From Vibrio sp. PID17_43 (GTDB lineage: Bacteria; Pseudomonadota; Gammaproteobacteria; Enterobacterales; Vibrionaceae), in the NCBI RefSeq assembly GCF_002608565.1, contig NZ_LIXM01000003.1, positions 1 through 64,000 on the forward strand: a stretch of DNA of 64,000 nt. The letters are read 5' to 3'. Below, one piece after another: positions 54,369 through 62,812 of this stretch (positions within the stretch are counted from its first letter, which is position 1; every line of letters starts with the position of its first letter). The notes beneath the pieces were generated by a model, which was given only the letters and a program-made list of their open reading frames with translations, was not told where the DNA came from and did no database searches. The translations under genes and the position numbers were made by a program.

Positions 54369-56015
54369 ATGATGAAAAAAGGCGCAAAACTGGTCTTTGT
54401 TCTAATGGCCAGCCTACTGACTAGCTTTTCGGTTTTCGCACAAAGCCTTCAAGCCAGTGTAAACAAAACTCAGGTGGCGAAGAACGAAGTGATCAATTTA
54501 AGGATCATGGCTGACACAGAACTAGGCTCTGGTGCGATTGATTTCAATGTCTTGAAGAAAGATTTCTTTTTAGGACAGCCTCGTTACGGCCGCTCAAGCA
54601 ATAACATCAATGGCCACACATCGGTTCAAACGGAATGGAGCATCTCTATCGCACCAATGAAAGAGGGGGTGGTGACGATCCCAAGCTTTACCGTGGATGG
54701 CATGAAGACAGATCCAATTAAGTTACGTGTCACCAAGAATCAAGCCGAGCCGAACTTAAACGATTTATTTAACTTTGATATGAGCGTGGACAATCACACC
54801 TTGTATCCTCAACAATCAGCAACGCTTCGCATGCAGTTGGTGATTAAAGTGGATCCTCGCCGCTTAGATAACCCCCAAATTGTGCCACCAAGCATCGATG
54901 GGATGAAACTAGAGCCTACGAGCGACATGAAACAAGGTCAACGCGTGATTGATGGTCTTGAAGTCACTATCGTTGAACAAGCGTTCCGTATTACTGCAGA
55001 ACAACCAGGCACCTACATGCTTAATGGTCCGAAACTGACAGGCTCTTACTTCTATGGTGACAGCCTAACGGGTTCAACCCAGATAATGCCGATCAATACC
55101 AAAGCAGAACAAATGCCTATTACCGTAAAGCCTATTCCTAAGGATTTTAAAGGTAACTGGCTACCAGCCTCTGCACTGGAAATGACACAAAGCTGGCAAG
55201 GTGAGCAAGGCAATCCATTGTCAGAAAATGCCGTCAGCACGGTAAAGCAAGGATCTTCGATTACTCGCACAATTCGTATCCGTGCTCGCGGTACGCAAGC
55301 AGAATATCTACCTCGTGCCGGTATTGTCTACCCTAGTACGATACGTGTTTATTCAGAACAGCCGCAGTTCGAAACCGCTCGCGACGGTACGGTGACTATG
55401 ACGGTTAAACAAGTATTGATTCCAACTGAACCGGGAGAACTCACGCTACCTAGCTATACAGTTAACTGGTGGGACAGTAACCGAGACCAAACAAGACAAG
55501 CCGACATTTCGGCGCTAAAACTCAATGTCGAGAAAAGTGACAGTGGCTTAATTACGCTGCCAGAAAGCGCGTTACCAGCACAGCCGGCAACCACCTCTGA
55601 GCAAGCGACTCAAAGTGGTGTTGAATCTATATGGCAAACACTGTCCTTCGTATTTGGCGTGCTGTGGCTTGTCTCTTCGGCGATTGCATTGAGACTATGG
55701 AAGACACGTGCCGAACCACGCGTTGAGAAAACTACGAATACGAACAACAGTTCCTCGCTTCAAGAGCTAGAGTACATCATTAAACAAGGTGACTGTGCTA
55801 AGATTGAAAGAGCGGTTAATGACTACTTAAACACTCACCACTTCAACAATGATTCTGAAGCAGTGAAAGCAGTAAAAGAAGAACTGAACCTGATGAACCA
55901 ATCTCGCTTTAGTGCAACTCAACAGGAGTGGATGGCAAATAATCTGATCGCCCAGATCAAACAACTGGCCAAAGAGAAGAAAAGCAAACCTAGCCACCAG
56001 CTAGAAAAGTTATAG
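54369..56015 (+). CDS. BatD family protein
   Basis: 548 residues. Signal peptide to about 24 (ends SVFAQS), long periplasmic part of repeated beta domains (LQASVNKTQVAKNEVINLRI at its start, then SVDNHTLYPQQSATLRMQLV), a membrane segment near 425-445 (WQTLSFVFGVLWLVSSAIALRLW) and a cytosolic helical tail. BatD completes the Bat operon and is thought to work with the VWA and TPR proteins at the membrane. Last gene of the operon; the hairpin downstream (56030) serves the convergent pst operon. Confidence 0.9.
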   Translation: MMKKGAKLVFVLMASLLTSFSVFAQSLQASVNKTQVAKNEVINLRIMADTELGSGAIDFNVLKKDFFLGQPRYGRSSNNINGHTSVQTEWSISIAPMKEGVVTIPSFTVDGMKTDPIKLRVTKNQAEPNLNDLFNFDMSVDNHTLYPQQSATLRMQLVIKVDPRRLDNPQIVPPSIDGMKLEPTSDMKQGQRVIDGLEVTIVEQAFRITAEQPGTYMLNGPKLTGSYFYGDSLTGSTQIMPINTKAEQMPITVKPIPKDFKGNWLPASALEMTQSWQGEQGNPLSENAVSTVKQGSSITRTIRIRARGTQAEYLPRAGIVYPSTIRVYSEQPQFETARDGTVTMTVKQVLIPTEPGELTLPSYTVNWWDSNRDQTRQADISALKLNVEKSDSGLITLPESALPAQPATTSEQATQSGVESIWQTLSFVFGVLWLVSSAIALRLWKTRAEPRVEKTTNTNNSSSLQELEYIIKQGDCAKIERAVNDYLNTHHFNNDSEAVKAVKEELNLMNQSRFSATQQEWMANNLIAQIKQLAKEKKSKPSHQLEKL

Positions 56016-56021
56016 TGATTA

Positions 56022-56049
56022 CCAAAAAAGCCCCTCACTAGGAGGGGCA
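56022..56049 (-). terminator. Intrinsic terminator after pstB
   Basis: GCCCCT / AGGGGC stem with a 7-base loop; the A6 run gives U6 on the minus strand. On the plus strand no T-run follows, so BatD transcription may use it less. Confidence 0.75.
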
Positions 56050-56099
56050 AGAGTACCATCGCTTATAGTTATTTGTGTATATGCCAGTAAATGTGTTGA

Positions 56100-56849
56100 T
56101 TAACCGAAATCACCGTTTACATAGCCTTGGGTACGATCATCTTTCGGACTATTGAAGATCACTTGTGTGTCATTGTGTTCAACCAATTCTCCCATTAGGA
56201 AGAACGCAGTGCGGTCAGAAATTCGACGAGCCTGCTGCATAGAGTGCGTGACAATAACAATGGTGTAATTCTTCTTTAGTTCTTCCATCAGCACTTCAAT
56301 TTTGTGCGTTGCTATCGGATCAAGCGCTGACGTTGGCTCGTCCATCAGAATCACATCTGGCTCCATCGCAATGGTACGTGCGATGCACAGACGTTGCTGC
56401 TGACCACCTGATAGGCCAAATGCGTGTGACTTAAGACGGTCTTTTACTTCGTCCCAAAGTGCTGCACCGCGCAGTGAGCCCTCAACCACTTCATCAATGT
56501 GTTTCTTATCTTTGATGCCTTGAGCACGCAGACCGTAAGCCACGTTCTCATAAATACTCATTGGGAACGGATTTGGCTTTTGGAATACCATACCCACCTT
56601 GATGCGAAGGTCAGCAACGTCGATGTTGCCGTAAATGTCTTCACCGTCCATTGACAGCTTACCAGTGATTTTTACGCCTTCGATAAGGTCATTCATGCGG
56701 TTCAAACAACGTAGTAGTGTTGATTTACCGCAACCAGATGGGCCGATCAGAGCCGTAACCTGACGGACTGGGATTGGCAGGTTGATTGATTTCAGTGCTT
56801 GGTTGTCACCGTAAAACAGATCTAGGTTTTCAATATCAAACTTGTTCAT
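56100..56849 (-). CDS. pstB: Phosphate ABC transporter ATP-binding protein
   Basis: 249 residues. Walker [10 protein letters not shown] (36-44), Q-loop QKPNPFPMS with the PstB-typical NPF, signature LSGGQQQR (about 147), Walker [14 protein letters not shown], switch His in [11 protein letters not shown]. It drives import of phosphate through PstA/PstC. It ends the pstSCAB cluster; no phoU, phoB or phoR follows in this window. Confidence 0.97.
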   Translation of the reverse strand: MNKFDIENLDLFYGDNQALKSINLPIPVRQVTALIGPSGCGKSTLLRCLNRMNDLIEGVKITGKLSMDGEDIYGNIDVADLRIKVGMVFQKPNPFPMSIYENVAYGLRAQGIKDKKHIDEVVEGSLRGAALWDEVKDRLKSHAFGLSGGQQQRLCIARTIAMEPDVILMDEPTSALDPIATHKIEVLMEELKKNYTIVIVTHSMQQARRISDRTAFFLMGELVEHNDTQVIFNSPKDDRTQGYVNGDFG

Positions 56850-56909
56850 TTTCTTAATCTCTTAAATCTTGAATTCGTGTCTTTTAACGTGCGTTCTTAA
56901 TTCGTTTCG

Positions 56910-57782
56910 TTAGTAAGTTGCGGTGTTAAAACGTCTGGCAATCAATTTTGTTAACATGTTGATCAGTAGAACAACAACAATCAGAACTGTCGCGGTACCG
57001 TAAGCCTGATTCCATTCTTCAATGGTAAACAGTTCGGTAGTCAGTTTGTATAAGTGCACGGTTAGCGTACGACCAGAATCCAATAGCGAATCCGGAATAC
57101 GTGCAACCATACCTGCTGTCAGAAATACTGGAGCAGACTCACCAATGACACGACCAATACTTAGAATGATCGAGGTTAAGATACCTGGCATTGCGCTCGG
57201 AAGAATCAAACGCCAGATAGTGTAAATCTTAGATGCACCTAGGCCGTATGAGCCTTCACGGTACGTTTGTGGTACTGCCATCAACGCTTCTTCCGTGGTA
57301 CGGATGATAACTGGCAGGATTAGGATACTTAGCGTCAGTGCCCCCGATAGAATCGAGAAGCCAAGGCCAAGAATCGCCACGAAGAACGTCATACCGAACA
57401 GGCCGAAGATGATCGACGGAATACCCGCCAATGACTCAGTGCAGAATCGGATGATTTTCACCAAACGACTGCCCACTTTTGCGTATTCGGTCAAGTAGAT
57501 TGCCGTCATGATACCGAGTGGTGCTGCCACTGCGATAGATGCGACAACCATGTAGATGGTCGCCACAATCATTGGGAAGATACCGTGCTCTTCACCTGTG
57601 CGCGTGTAGTTATCAGTAATAAAGCTCCAATCTACGTGTTGTAGACCGTTTGATAGGATGTACCAGATAATCCAGAACAAGAAACCTACCGTCAGTGCCG
57701 CCGAGATCCAGACAAATGCGTTAAAGACATTATCTTTGAACTGGCGTGCTTTTTTCAGTTTTGCGCGATCCATAATAGTCAC
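56910..57782 (-). CDS. pstA: Phosphate ABC transporter permease PstA
   Basis: 290 residues, six membrane segments. The ABC permease EAA loop is visible (EGSYGLGASKIYTIWRLILPSAMPGI), and the family start is typical (VFNAFVWISAALTVGFLFWIIW). Fourteen bp after pstC, so co-transcribed. 60 bp separate it from pstB. Confidence 0.95.
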   Translation of the reverse strand: MTIMDRAKLKKARQFKDNVFNAFVWISAALTVGFLFWIIWYILSNGLQHVDWSFITDNYTRTGEEHGIFPMIVATIYMVVASIAVAAPLGIMTAIYLTEYAKVGSRLVKIIRFCTESLAGIPSIIFGLFGMTFFVAILGLGFSILSGALTLSILILPVIIRTTEEALMAVPQTYREGSYGLGASKIYTIWRLILPSAMPGILTSIILSIGRVIGESAPVFLTAGMVARIPDSLLDSGRTLTVHLYKLTTELFTIEEWNQAYGTATVLIVVVLLINMLTKLIARRFNTATY

Positions 57783-57795
57783 CTTTAACGAGCGA

Positions 57796-58728
57796 TTACT
57801 TCGCTTTTTCTCGGTTTAGGTAAAGTAGTACAGCGTTCAACGACATGATGAAGACCAGAAGTACCACACCTGTAGCGTAAAGTGCGCTCGCGTGAACACC
57901 ACTTGCGTAAGACATTTCAATTGCGATGTTTGCGGTTAGCGTACGTGCCGAATCAAGGATGCCTTCTGGCATTGCTGGCGCGTTACCCATTACCATAATG
58001 ATCGCCATGGTCTCACCCAACGCACGGCCAATACCCAGAATCACACCTGTCATGATGCCTGAGCGAGCCGCTGGAACGAGCAATTTAAAGATGGTGTAAA
58101 TTTTCGATGCGCCCAGTGCCAAAGAACCTTCTTTATAAGTACGAGGAACCGCACGGATAGACGTTTCAGATACCGTAATTACCGTTGGTAGAATCATCAC
58201 ACCAAGTACAATGATACCAGCCAGGATAGTGTTACCTGCTGGTACATCAAATACGTTCTGAATCAATGGAACGATAATAACCAGGCCGAAGAAACCGTAT
58301 ACCACTGAAGGAATACCTGCGAGTAGCTCAACCGCTGGGCGGATGATGTCAGCTAAACGCTTTGGTGCGATTTCTGCGATGAAGATAGCGGTCAAGACAC
58401 CAACGGGAACACCCACTAGAACAGCACCTGCTGTCGATACGATAGAAGCAACAATCATAGTTGCAACACCGTACAGTGCTGGTGGTAACCAGTTTTGGCC
58501 TAGAACGATGCCCGAGATGCCGGCTTCTTGGAATGCAGGAATACTCTCTCGAACGATGAAGTATGCGATAACTGCTAATGATACGATGCCGATTACAGCA
58601 CTCGTTAGGAACAAGCCGTGGAAGATGCGCTCTTTCCAGTCAACGCGTCGTTTTTCGCGTAGGCCTGGCTTGCTGATCGCTTTAGCGTCAGTACTCATAA
58701 GCTTTTCACTATTTGTTGCGATGGTCAT
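57796..58728 (-). CDS. pstC: Phosphate ABC transporter permease PstC
   Basis: 310 residues, six membrane segments with EAA loop EGSLALGASKIYTIFKLLVPAARSGI. The N-terminal extension of about 30 residues (KAISKPGLREKRRVDWKERIF) is cytosolic and basic. Partner of PstA. 96 bp downstream of pstS. Confidence 0.95.
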   Translation of the reverse strand: MTIATNSEKLMSTDAKAISKPGLREKRRVDWKERIFHGLFLTSAVIGIVSLAVIAYFIVRESIPAFQEAGISGIVLGQNWLPPALYGVATMIVASIVSTAGAVLVGVPVGVLTAIFIAEIAPKRLADIIRPAVELLAGIPSVVYGFFGLVIIVPLIQNVFDVPAGNTILAGIIVLGVMILPTVITVSETSIRAVPRTYKEGSLALGASKIYTIFKLLVPAARSGIMTGVILGIGRALGETMAIIMVMGNAPAMPEGILDSARTLTANIAIEMSYASGVHASALYATGVVLLVFIMSLNAVLLYLNREKAK

Positions 58729-58824
58729 AAAAATCTCACGGTTCTTAGCAATGCGTCGAACACAATGGATAGAAAAGGCTCAGCCCGAAACGTTGGGCTG
58801 AGCAAAATTAGAATCCCCATAGGA

Positions 58825-59649
58825 TTAGTTAACTGAGATATAACCTTTTTGGTCAACAAGCGCTTGCGCTTCGTCAGTTAGCATCCAGTCTAGGAATTTT
58901 TGAGTTTCAGCAGATGGCTTGCCTTCTTTGTAAAGAACAAGGAATGGACGAGCAACTTTGTATGAACCATTCTTCACGTTGTCTACCGATGCTTCGATAC
59001 CATCAATTGGAAGTGCGTTTACAGACGCATCAACGGTACCAAGAGAAATGTAACCGATTGCGTACGGGTTAGAAGCAACCATTGTCTTCAGTGCACCATT
59101 ACCGTTAGCAACTTGAGCGCGTTGAGAGATGGCAGAAACTTTCTTACCAGAAATCTTCATTTTTAGAGACATGATGTCTTCGAATGCGCCACGAGTACCA
59201 GAAGCCGTGTCACGAGTGATTGCAACGATTGGCTTGTCTGCACCACCAACGTCTTTCCAGTTTGTTACTTCACCTTTGTAGATCGCAGTAACTTGCTCAG
59301 CTGTTAGGCCCGATAGTTTGTTTTTTGGGTTAACAACCACTGCGATCCCATCTAGAGCAACGGTCTCTTCTTTCAGAGTAGGCTCTTTCTCAGAGTCCTT
59401 CAGGTTACGAGAAGACATACCTAGGTCAGCAGAGCCATTCTTTGCAGCTTTAACACCCGCAGATGAGCCAGGGCCTTGAACTTCGATAAATACGTTCGGG
59501 TTTGTCTTCATGTATGTTTCAGAGAAAACTTCCATCAGTGGAGTTACGCTGCTAGAACCCACAGCAGAGATAGTTTCTTTAGCAGAAACAGGAGCCACTG
59601 CCATTGCACCTAGAAGTGCGATTGCACCGATTACTGTCTTTTTCATCAC
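58825..59649 (-). CDS. pstS: Phosphate-binding protein PstS
   Basis: 274 residues, signal peptide MKKTVIGAIALLGAMAVAPVSA (one Met earlier than this there is another ATG). Phosphate-binding residues in VGSSSVTPLME, GSADLGMSSRNL and TRDTASGTRGAFE are as in PstS/SphX. Periplasmic, binds phosphate at high affinity and hands it to PstCA. Head of the pst operon, with a Pho-box-like region upstream. Confidence 0.95.
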   Translation of the reverse strand: MMKKTVIGAIALLGAMAVAPVSAKETISAVGSSSVTPLMEVFSETYMKTNPNVFIEVQGPGSSAGVKAAKNGSADLGMSSRNLKDSEKEPTLKEETVALDGIAVVVNPKNKLSGLTAEQVTAIYKGEVTNWKDVGGADKPIVAITRDTASGTRGAFEDIMSLKMKISGKKVSAISQRAQVANGNGALKTMVASNPYAIGYISLGTVDASVNALPIDGIEASVDNVKNGSYKVARPFLVLYKEGKPSAETQKFLDWMLTDEAQALVDQKGYISVN

Positions 59650-59714
59650 AATTTCCTTTAAGTGGCTTTATTACCGTCGTGTTTCACTTGAACGATTCTC
59701 ACTTTAGAACCCCA

Positions 59715-59758
59715 ATGTGACAGTTGTGTTTCACTTAATTGAAGCCTCTATGACACTT
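59715..59758 (-). promoter_or_regulatory. Possible Pho box upstream of pstS
   Basis: On the minus strand, CTGTCAC (59723-59717) and GTGTCAT (59756-59750) are two TGTCA half-site motifs, each followed by degenerate partners. The PhoB consensus asks for tandem CTGTCAT repeats at 11-bp steps; only part of this is met. Supported mainly by the gene downstream. Confidence 0.35.
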
Positions 59759-59773
59759 TGCCGTTTTCCTGAT

Positions 59774-59808
59774 ACAAAAAATCCGAGTGACAGCACTCGG
59801 ATTTTTAA
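59774..59808 (-). terminator. Intrinsic terminator after the DEAD-box helicase gene
   Basis: AAAAATCCGAGTG / CACTCGGATTTTT, 13-base stem including arms with an ACAG loop, 25 bp after the stop of the helicase gene. Confidence 0.88.
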
Positions 59809-59832
59809 TATCTATATAATATTCAGTAAAGA

Positions 59833-61176
59833 TTAATCTTCTGAACTAGGCTCTGCTGGCTTCTTCTTAGGGATGAAGACGTTATCCCCCACAGCCACAT
59901 GTTGATAGAAGCTTTTATCGCGTTTAACTGGCTTCTTCGCGACTTTCTTCGCCTGCGGACGCGCTTGCTTAACGGTCGCCTTCTTATTACGGAAATCTTT
60001 CTTAGCGGGTTTAAGACCTTTGAATTTACCTTTTAGATCTTCAAACACTGAGAAGCTCAGATCTTGCTGTAGGTATGCTTCAACACGCTTAAAGCTGTCC
60101 CAATCTTTAGGACCAACCAGAGATACGGCATCCCCTTTATTACCAGCACGACCAGTACGACCAACACGGTGAACGTACTCTTCTGTATGCTTAGGCATAT
60201 CGAAGTTAATCACGTGTGTTACCGTCGCGATATCTAGGCCACGAGAAGCCACGTCCGTTGTTACTAAGATTTTAAATACTGCGCGCTCAAACTGACTCAT
60301 GATGGTGTTGCGTTGAGTCTGGTTTAGGTTACCACTTAATGCAACCGCCTTTAGTTTCTGCTCATTCAACTTTGCAGTCAGGCGTTCAGTGTCATCACGA
60401 GTTGCAGTAAATATGATAACTTGACGGTATTCCGCTTCAGAAAGCACTCGCTCCAGAATCGCTTCTTTATGATCTAAGTGATCACACAAGTAGAATCTCT
60501 GCGTGATATCTTTGTGCTCTTCGTTCGACACACCAACAGCGATACGCTTTGGCGCGTTTAACATCTCAGAAGCGATATCATTGACTTCAGCATGGTCCAA
60601 AGTCGCAGAGAACATCAGTGTCTGACGACGGCGGTGCTTTGCCGCGTTATGAATGCGACGAAGTTCTGGTGCAAAGCCCAGATCCAACATACGGTCCGCT
60701 TCATCTAGGATAAGAGTTTCCAAGCCATCAAGGTGCAGTGAACGGTGTTCCAGGTGATCCGCTAAACGCCCTGGCGTTGCGACAATGAATTTCGGATAAC
60801 GGCGAAGTGCTTTCACTTGGTCATTAAAGTTCTCACCGCCTAAGATCAAAGTGGCCTCGTAAGTCAAGCCCGCTAACATAGAACGAAGCTCACCGTATAC
60901 CTGTTTCGCTAGCTCACGCGTTGGCGCAAGGATAACCGCTCGAGGGTCTTTGGCAGAAAACGACTTCGTCTTTAGAGACTTATGAAGCATTGGCAATACA
61001 AATGCCAAAGTCTTACCCGAACCCGTTTTAGAAGATGCCAATAGATCCTTGCCTGCAATCGCTACAGGAATTGCCTGTTTTTGAATGTCAGTCGCTTTTT
61101 TAAAATCGTAATGTTTTAGGTTCTTCAACAATCGGTTGTCTAGGCCTAGATCTTTAAATTGCAAAGTATTCTCCAA
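59833..61176 (-). CDS. DEAD-box ATP-dependent RNA helicase
   Basis: 447 residues with all motifs: Q motif near Phe7, I SSKTGSGKT (about 48), Ia PTRELAKQ, Ib TPGRL, II DEAD (about 157), III SAT, V TTDVASRGLD, VI HRVGRTGRAG. A basic C-terminal tail (about 375-447, KKDFRNKKATVKQARPQAKK, then VAKKPVKRDKS) is unlike DeaD's long tail and more like RhlE/SrmB types. Probable role in ribosome assembly or mRNA turnover, especially in the cold. The subclass cannot be fixed from sequence alone. Confidence 0.93.
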   Translation of the reverse strand: MENTLQFKDLGLDNRLLKNLKHYDFKKATDIQKQAIPVAIAGKDLLASSKTGSGKTLAFVLPMLHKSLKTKSFSAKDPRAVILAPTRELAKQVYGELRSMLAGLTYEATLILGGENFNDQVKALRRYPKFIVATPGRLADHLEHRSLHLDGLETLILDEADRMLDLGFAPELRRIHNAAKHRRRQTLMFSATLDHAEVNDIASEMLNAPKRIAVGVSNEEHKDITQRFYLCDHLDHKEAILERVLSEAEYRQVIIFTATRDDTERLTAKLNEQKLKAVALSGNLNQTQRNTIMSQFERAVFKILVTTDVASRGLDIATVTHVINFDMPKHTEEYVHRVGRTGRAGNKGDAVSLVGPKDWDSFKRVEAYLQQDLSFSVFEDLKGKFKGLKPAKKDFRNKKATVKQARPQAKKVAKKPVKRDKSFYQHVAVGDNVFIPKKKPAEPSSED

Positions 61177-61219
61177 TAAATCAGTAAACGTCCGAGCGTT
61201 TTTCAGTGTCGTTTCCGCT

Positions 61220-61441
61220 CTAACGCAGCAAAAAATAAAAGCCTGCTATAATACCGCAAATCATAAGAGTATAGATAGAGATCACACAAACTAATTCCAC
61301 AAGAAAGAATAAAGTTTCCTCTAAGAAACTTTCATTTGCGTCAATATCGTCTAAATTATTGATATCAGGAACGTAGCAAAAATGACCTGCATCGAACCTG
61401 TTTAGAGGCTGTAAGACGTAGTGAATGCTAACTTTTGTCAA
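61220..61441 (-). CDS. Possible small membrane protein, 73 residues
   Basis: Minus-strand frame opening with TTG. The N-terminal half is soluble (HYVLQPLNRFDAGHFCYVPD), the C-terminal half is one long membrane segment (VELVCVISIYTLMICGIIAGF). Composition looks protein-like, but there is no good ribosome site and no relative is recognised. If real, it lies upstream of the helicase gene in the same direction and divergent from lpp. Confidence 0.3.
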   Translation of the reverse strand: MTKVSIHYVLQPLNRFDAGHFCYVPDINNLDDIDANESFLEETLFFLVELVCVISIYTLMICGIIAGFYFLLR

Positions 61442-61490
61442 ACTAAAGTTAGCATTCTTAGCGGGTACCCCATGAAATTCTTGGATTTTT

Positions 61491-61522
61491 TTGACTTTTG
61501 CTACATCATGTACTGATAGAAT
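61491..61522 (+). promoter_or_regulatory. Probable lpp promoter
   Basis: TTGACT at 61491-61496 and TAGAAT at 61517-61522 resemble -35 and -10 elements, but the spacer of 20 is too long; an alternative -10 nearer (GATAGA) is poor. A strong promoter is expected for this abundant lipoprotein. Confidence 0.35.
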
Positions 61523-61600
61523 GTGTCCACATTAATCCCCGCTGGCACATGAAACAACACTCATTAGGCGGGACTTTCACTATAAGCAAGGAGTTCTTAC

Positions 61601-61855
61601 ATGAACAAAACGTTGATCGCAGCTGCAGCAGCTTCAGTACTTCTACTAGCTGGTTGTGCTTCTTCTGATGACGCAGCAATGGCAAATGCAGAAAAACTAG
61701 ACCAACTAAGCAACCAAGTTAGCCAACTAAGCCAAGACGTTCAGTCTCTACAATCTGACGTTCAAGCAGCAGGCGGCGCAGCTATGGCAGCACAAGAAGA
61801 AGCTGCACGTGCAAATGAGCGTATCGACAACATCGCTCAGTCTTACACTAAGTAA
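61601..61855 (+). CDS. lpp: Major outer membrane (Braun-type) lipoprotein
   Basis: 84 residues. Signal peptide with lipobox LLAGC (Cys19), then a heptad-repeat coiled coil (LDQLSNQVSQLSQDVQSLQ, later QEEAARANERIDNIAQ) and a C-terminal Lys in SYTK, the residue linked to peptidoglycan. It is a trimeric rod that ties the outer membrane to the wall. AAGGAG precedes the ATG. The convergent gene 27 bp away encodes a likely L,D-transpeptidase, the enzyme class that attaches Lpp. Confidence 0.95.
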   Translation: MNKTLIAAAAASVLLLAGCASSDDAAMANAEKLDQLSNQVSQLSQDVQSLQSDVQAAGGAAMAAQEEAARANERIDNIAQSYTK

Positions 61856-61857
61856 GA

Positions 61858-61900
61858 TTAATTACCGCGCTTTAACAGCCGTTAAGGCGCGGTAATTTCT
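61858..61900. terminator. Bidirectional terminator overlapping the end of the L,D-transpeptidase gene
   Basis: ATTACCGCGC-t-TTAAC / GTTAA-g-GCGCGGTAAT with an AGCC loop, T-rich on both ends. It ends lpp and includes the last codons and stop of the convergent ldt gene. Confidence 0.82.
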
Positions 61901-62808
61901 ACAGGAACCCCATTCTGAGCAGCAATCGTTGCTTTCGCTTTCACATCCGTCATACCAAACTCATCTAGCCACCAACCGAGCTCTTTCGGATACTCTAAAT
62001 GCTCTTTTTCACCATTACTGCGAGTTAAAGGCTCATGCGCTTCAATAAACACGCTTCGGTCTGGCTCTAATGTTACTTTCACGGGCTGATTAATAACGCG
62101 CACTTTTTCGCCACGCTGCACTTGCTCAAATAACCACTCAATATCTTTAGGGTCCATACGAATACAGCCAGCACTGACGCGCATACCAATACCAAAATCT
62201 TTGTTAGTACCGTGAATCAGGTACTCACCATTACCATAAGCCAAACGGAGAGCAAACAAACCTAGTGGATTATCCGGCCCAGCAGGAACGACCGCAGGTA
62301 AGCTGATGCCTTTTGCTTTGTATTCAGCACGAATAGAAGCTGGGGGCGTCCAGGTTGGGTTGGGACGCTTTTGGCTGATGCTAGTGCTCATCACTGGCGT
62401 ATCTCTGCCAATACGGCCAATACCCACAGGGAAAACATGCACAACATTTTCGTTTGCTGGGAAATAGTAAAGACGCAATTCAGCCAAGTTAATAACAATG
62501 CCCTTGTGAGGAACATCAGGTAGGATTAACTGAGTAGGAATAGTGAGCACATGCCCCTCTTTAGGGAGAAAAGGGTCAACACCTTTATTAGCTGCCATTA
62601 ACGCAAGTATGCCAACGTCATAATACTTAGCAATATTGGCCATGGTTTCACCATGTTCAACCACATGATTTTCCATGCGACCTATCACACGAGCCCCATC
62701 ATCTGGTAATGCGTACATCTTAGCGAATGATATCCCACTCACTAATGACAACGATACTGATAACAGGGTTCGTTTCGCGATACTCATTGGACGCTTCTTG
62801 CTAGGCAT
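61882..62808 (-). CDS. L,D-transpeptidase (YkuD family) with LysM domain
   Basis: 308 residues. Signal peptide to about 30, LysM (48-93, HVVEHGETMANIAKYYDVG), YkuD catalytic domain (about 103-220) with His199 in HGTNKDFG and nucleophile Cys215 in SAGCIRM, then a C-terminal tail. Architecture is that of ErfK/YbiS/YcfS-type enzymes, which attach Braun lipoprotein to meso-diaminopimelate of the wall. Its convergent position next to lpp supports that role over making 3-3 crosslinks. It begins 4 bp after the photolyase stop, so both may form one transcript. Confidence 0.92.
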   Translation of the reverse strand: MPSKKRPMSIAKRTLLSVSLSLVSGISFAKMYALPDDGARVIGRMENHVVEHGETMANIAKYYDVGILALMAANKGVDPFLPKEGHVLTIPTQLILPDVPHKGIVINLAELRLYYFPANENVVHVFPVGIGRIGRDTPVMSTSISQKRPNPTWTPPASIRAEYKAKGISLPAVVPAGPDNPLGLFALRLAYGNGEYLIHGTNKDFGIGMRVSAGCIRMDPKDIEWLFEQVQRGEKVRVINQPVKVTLEPDRSVFIEAHEPLTRSNGEKEHLEYPKELGWWLDEFGMTDVKAKATIAAQNGVPVEITAP

Positions 62809-62812
62809 CTCT

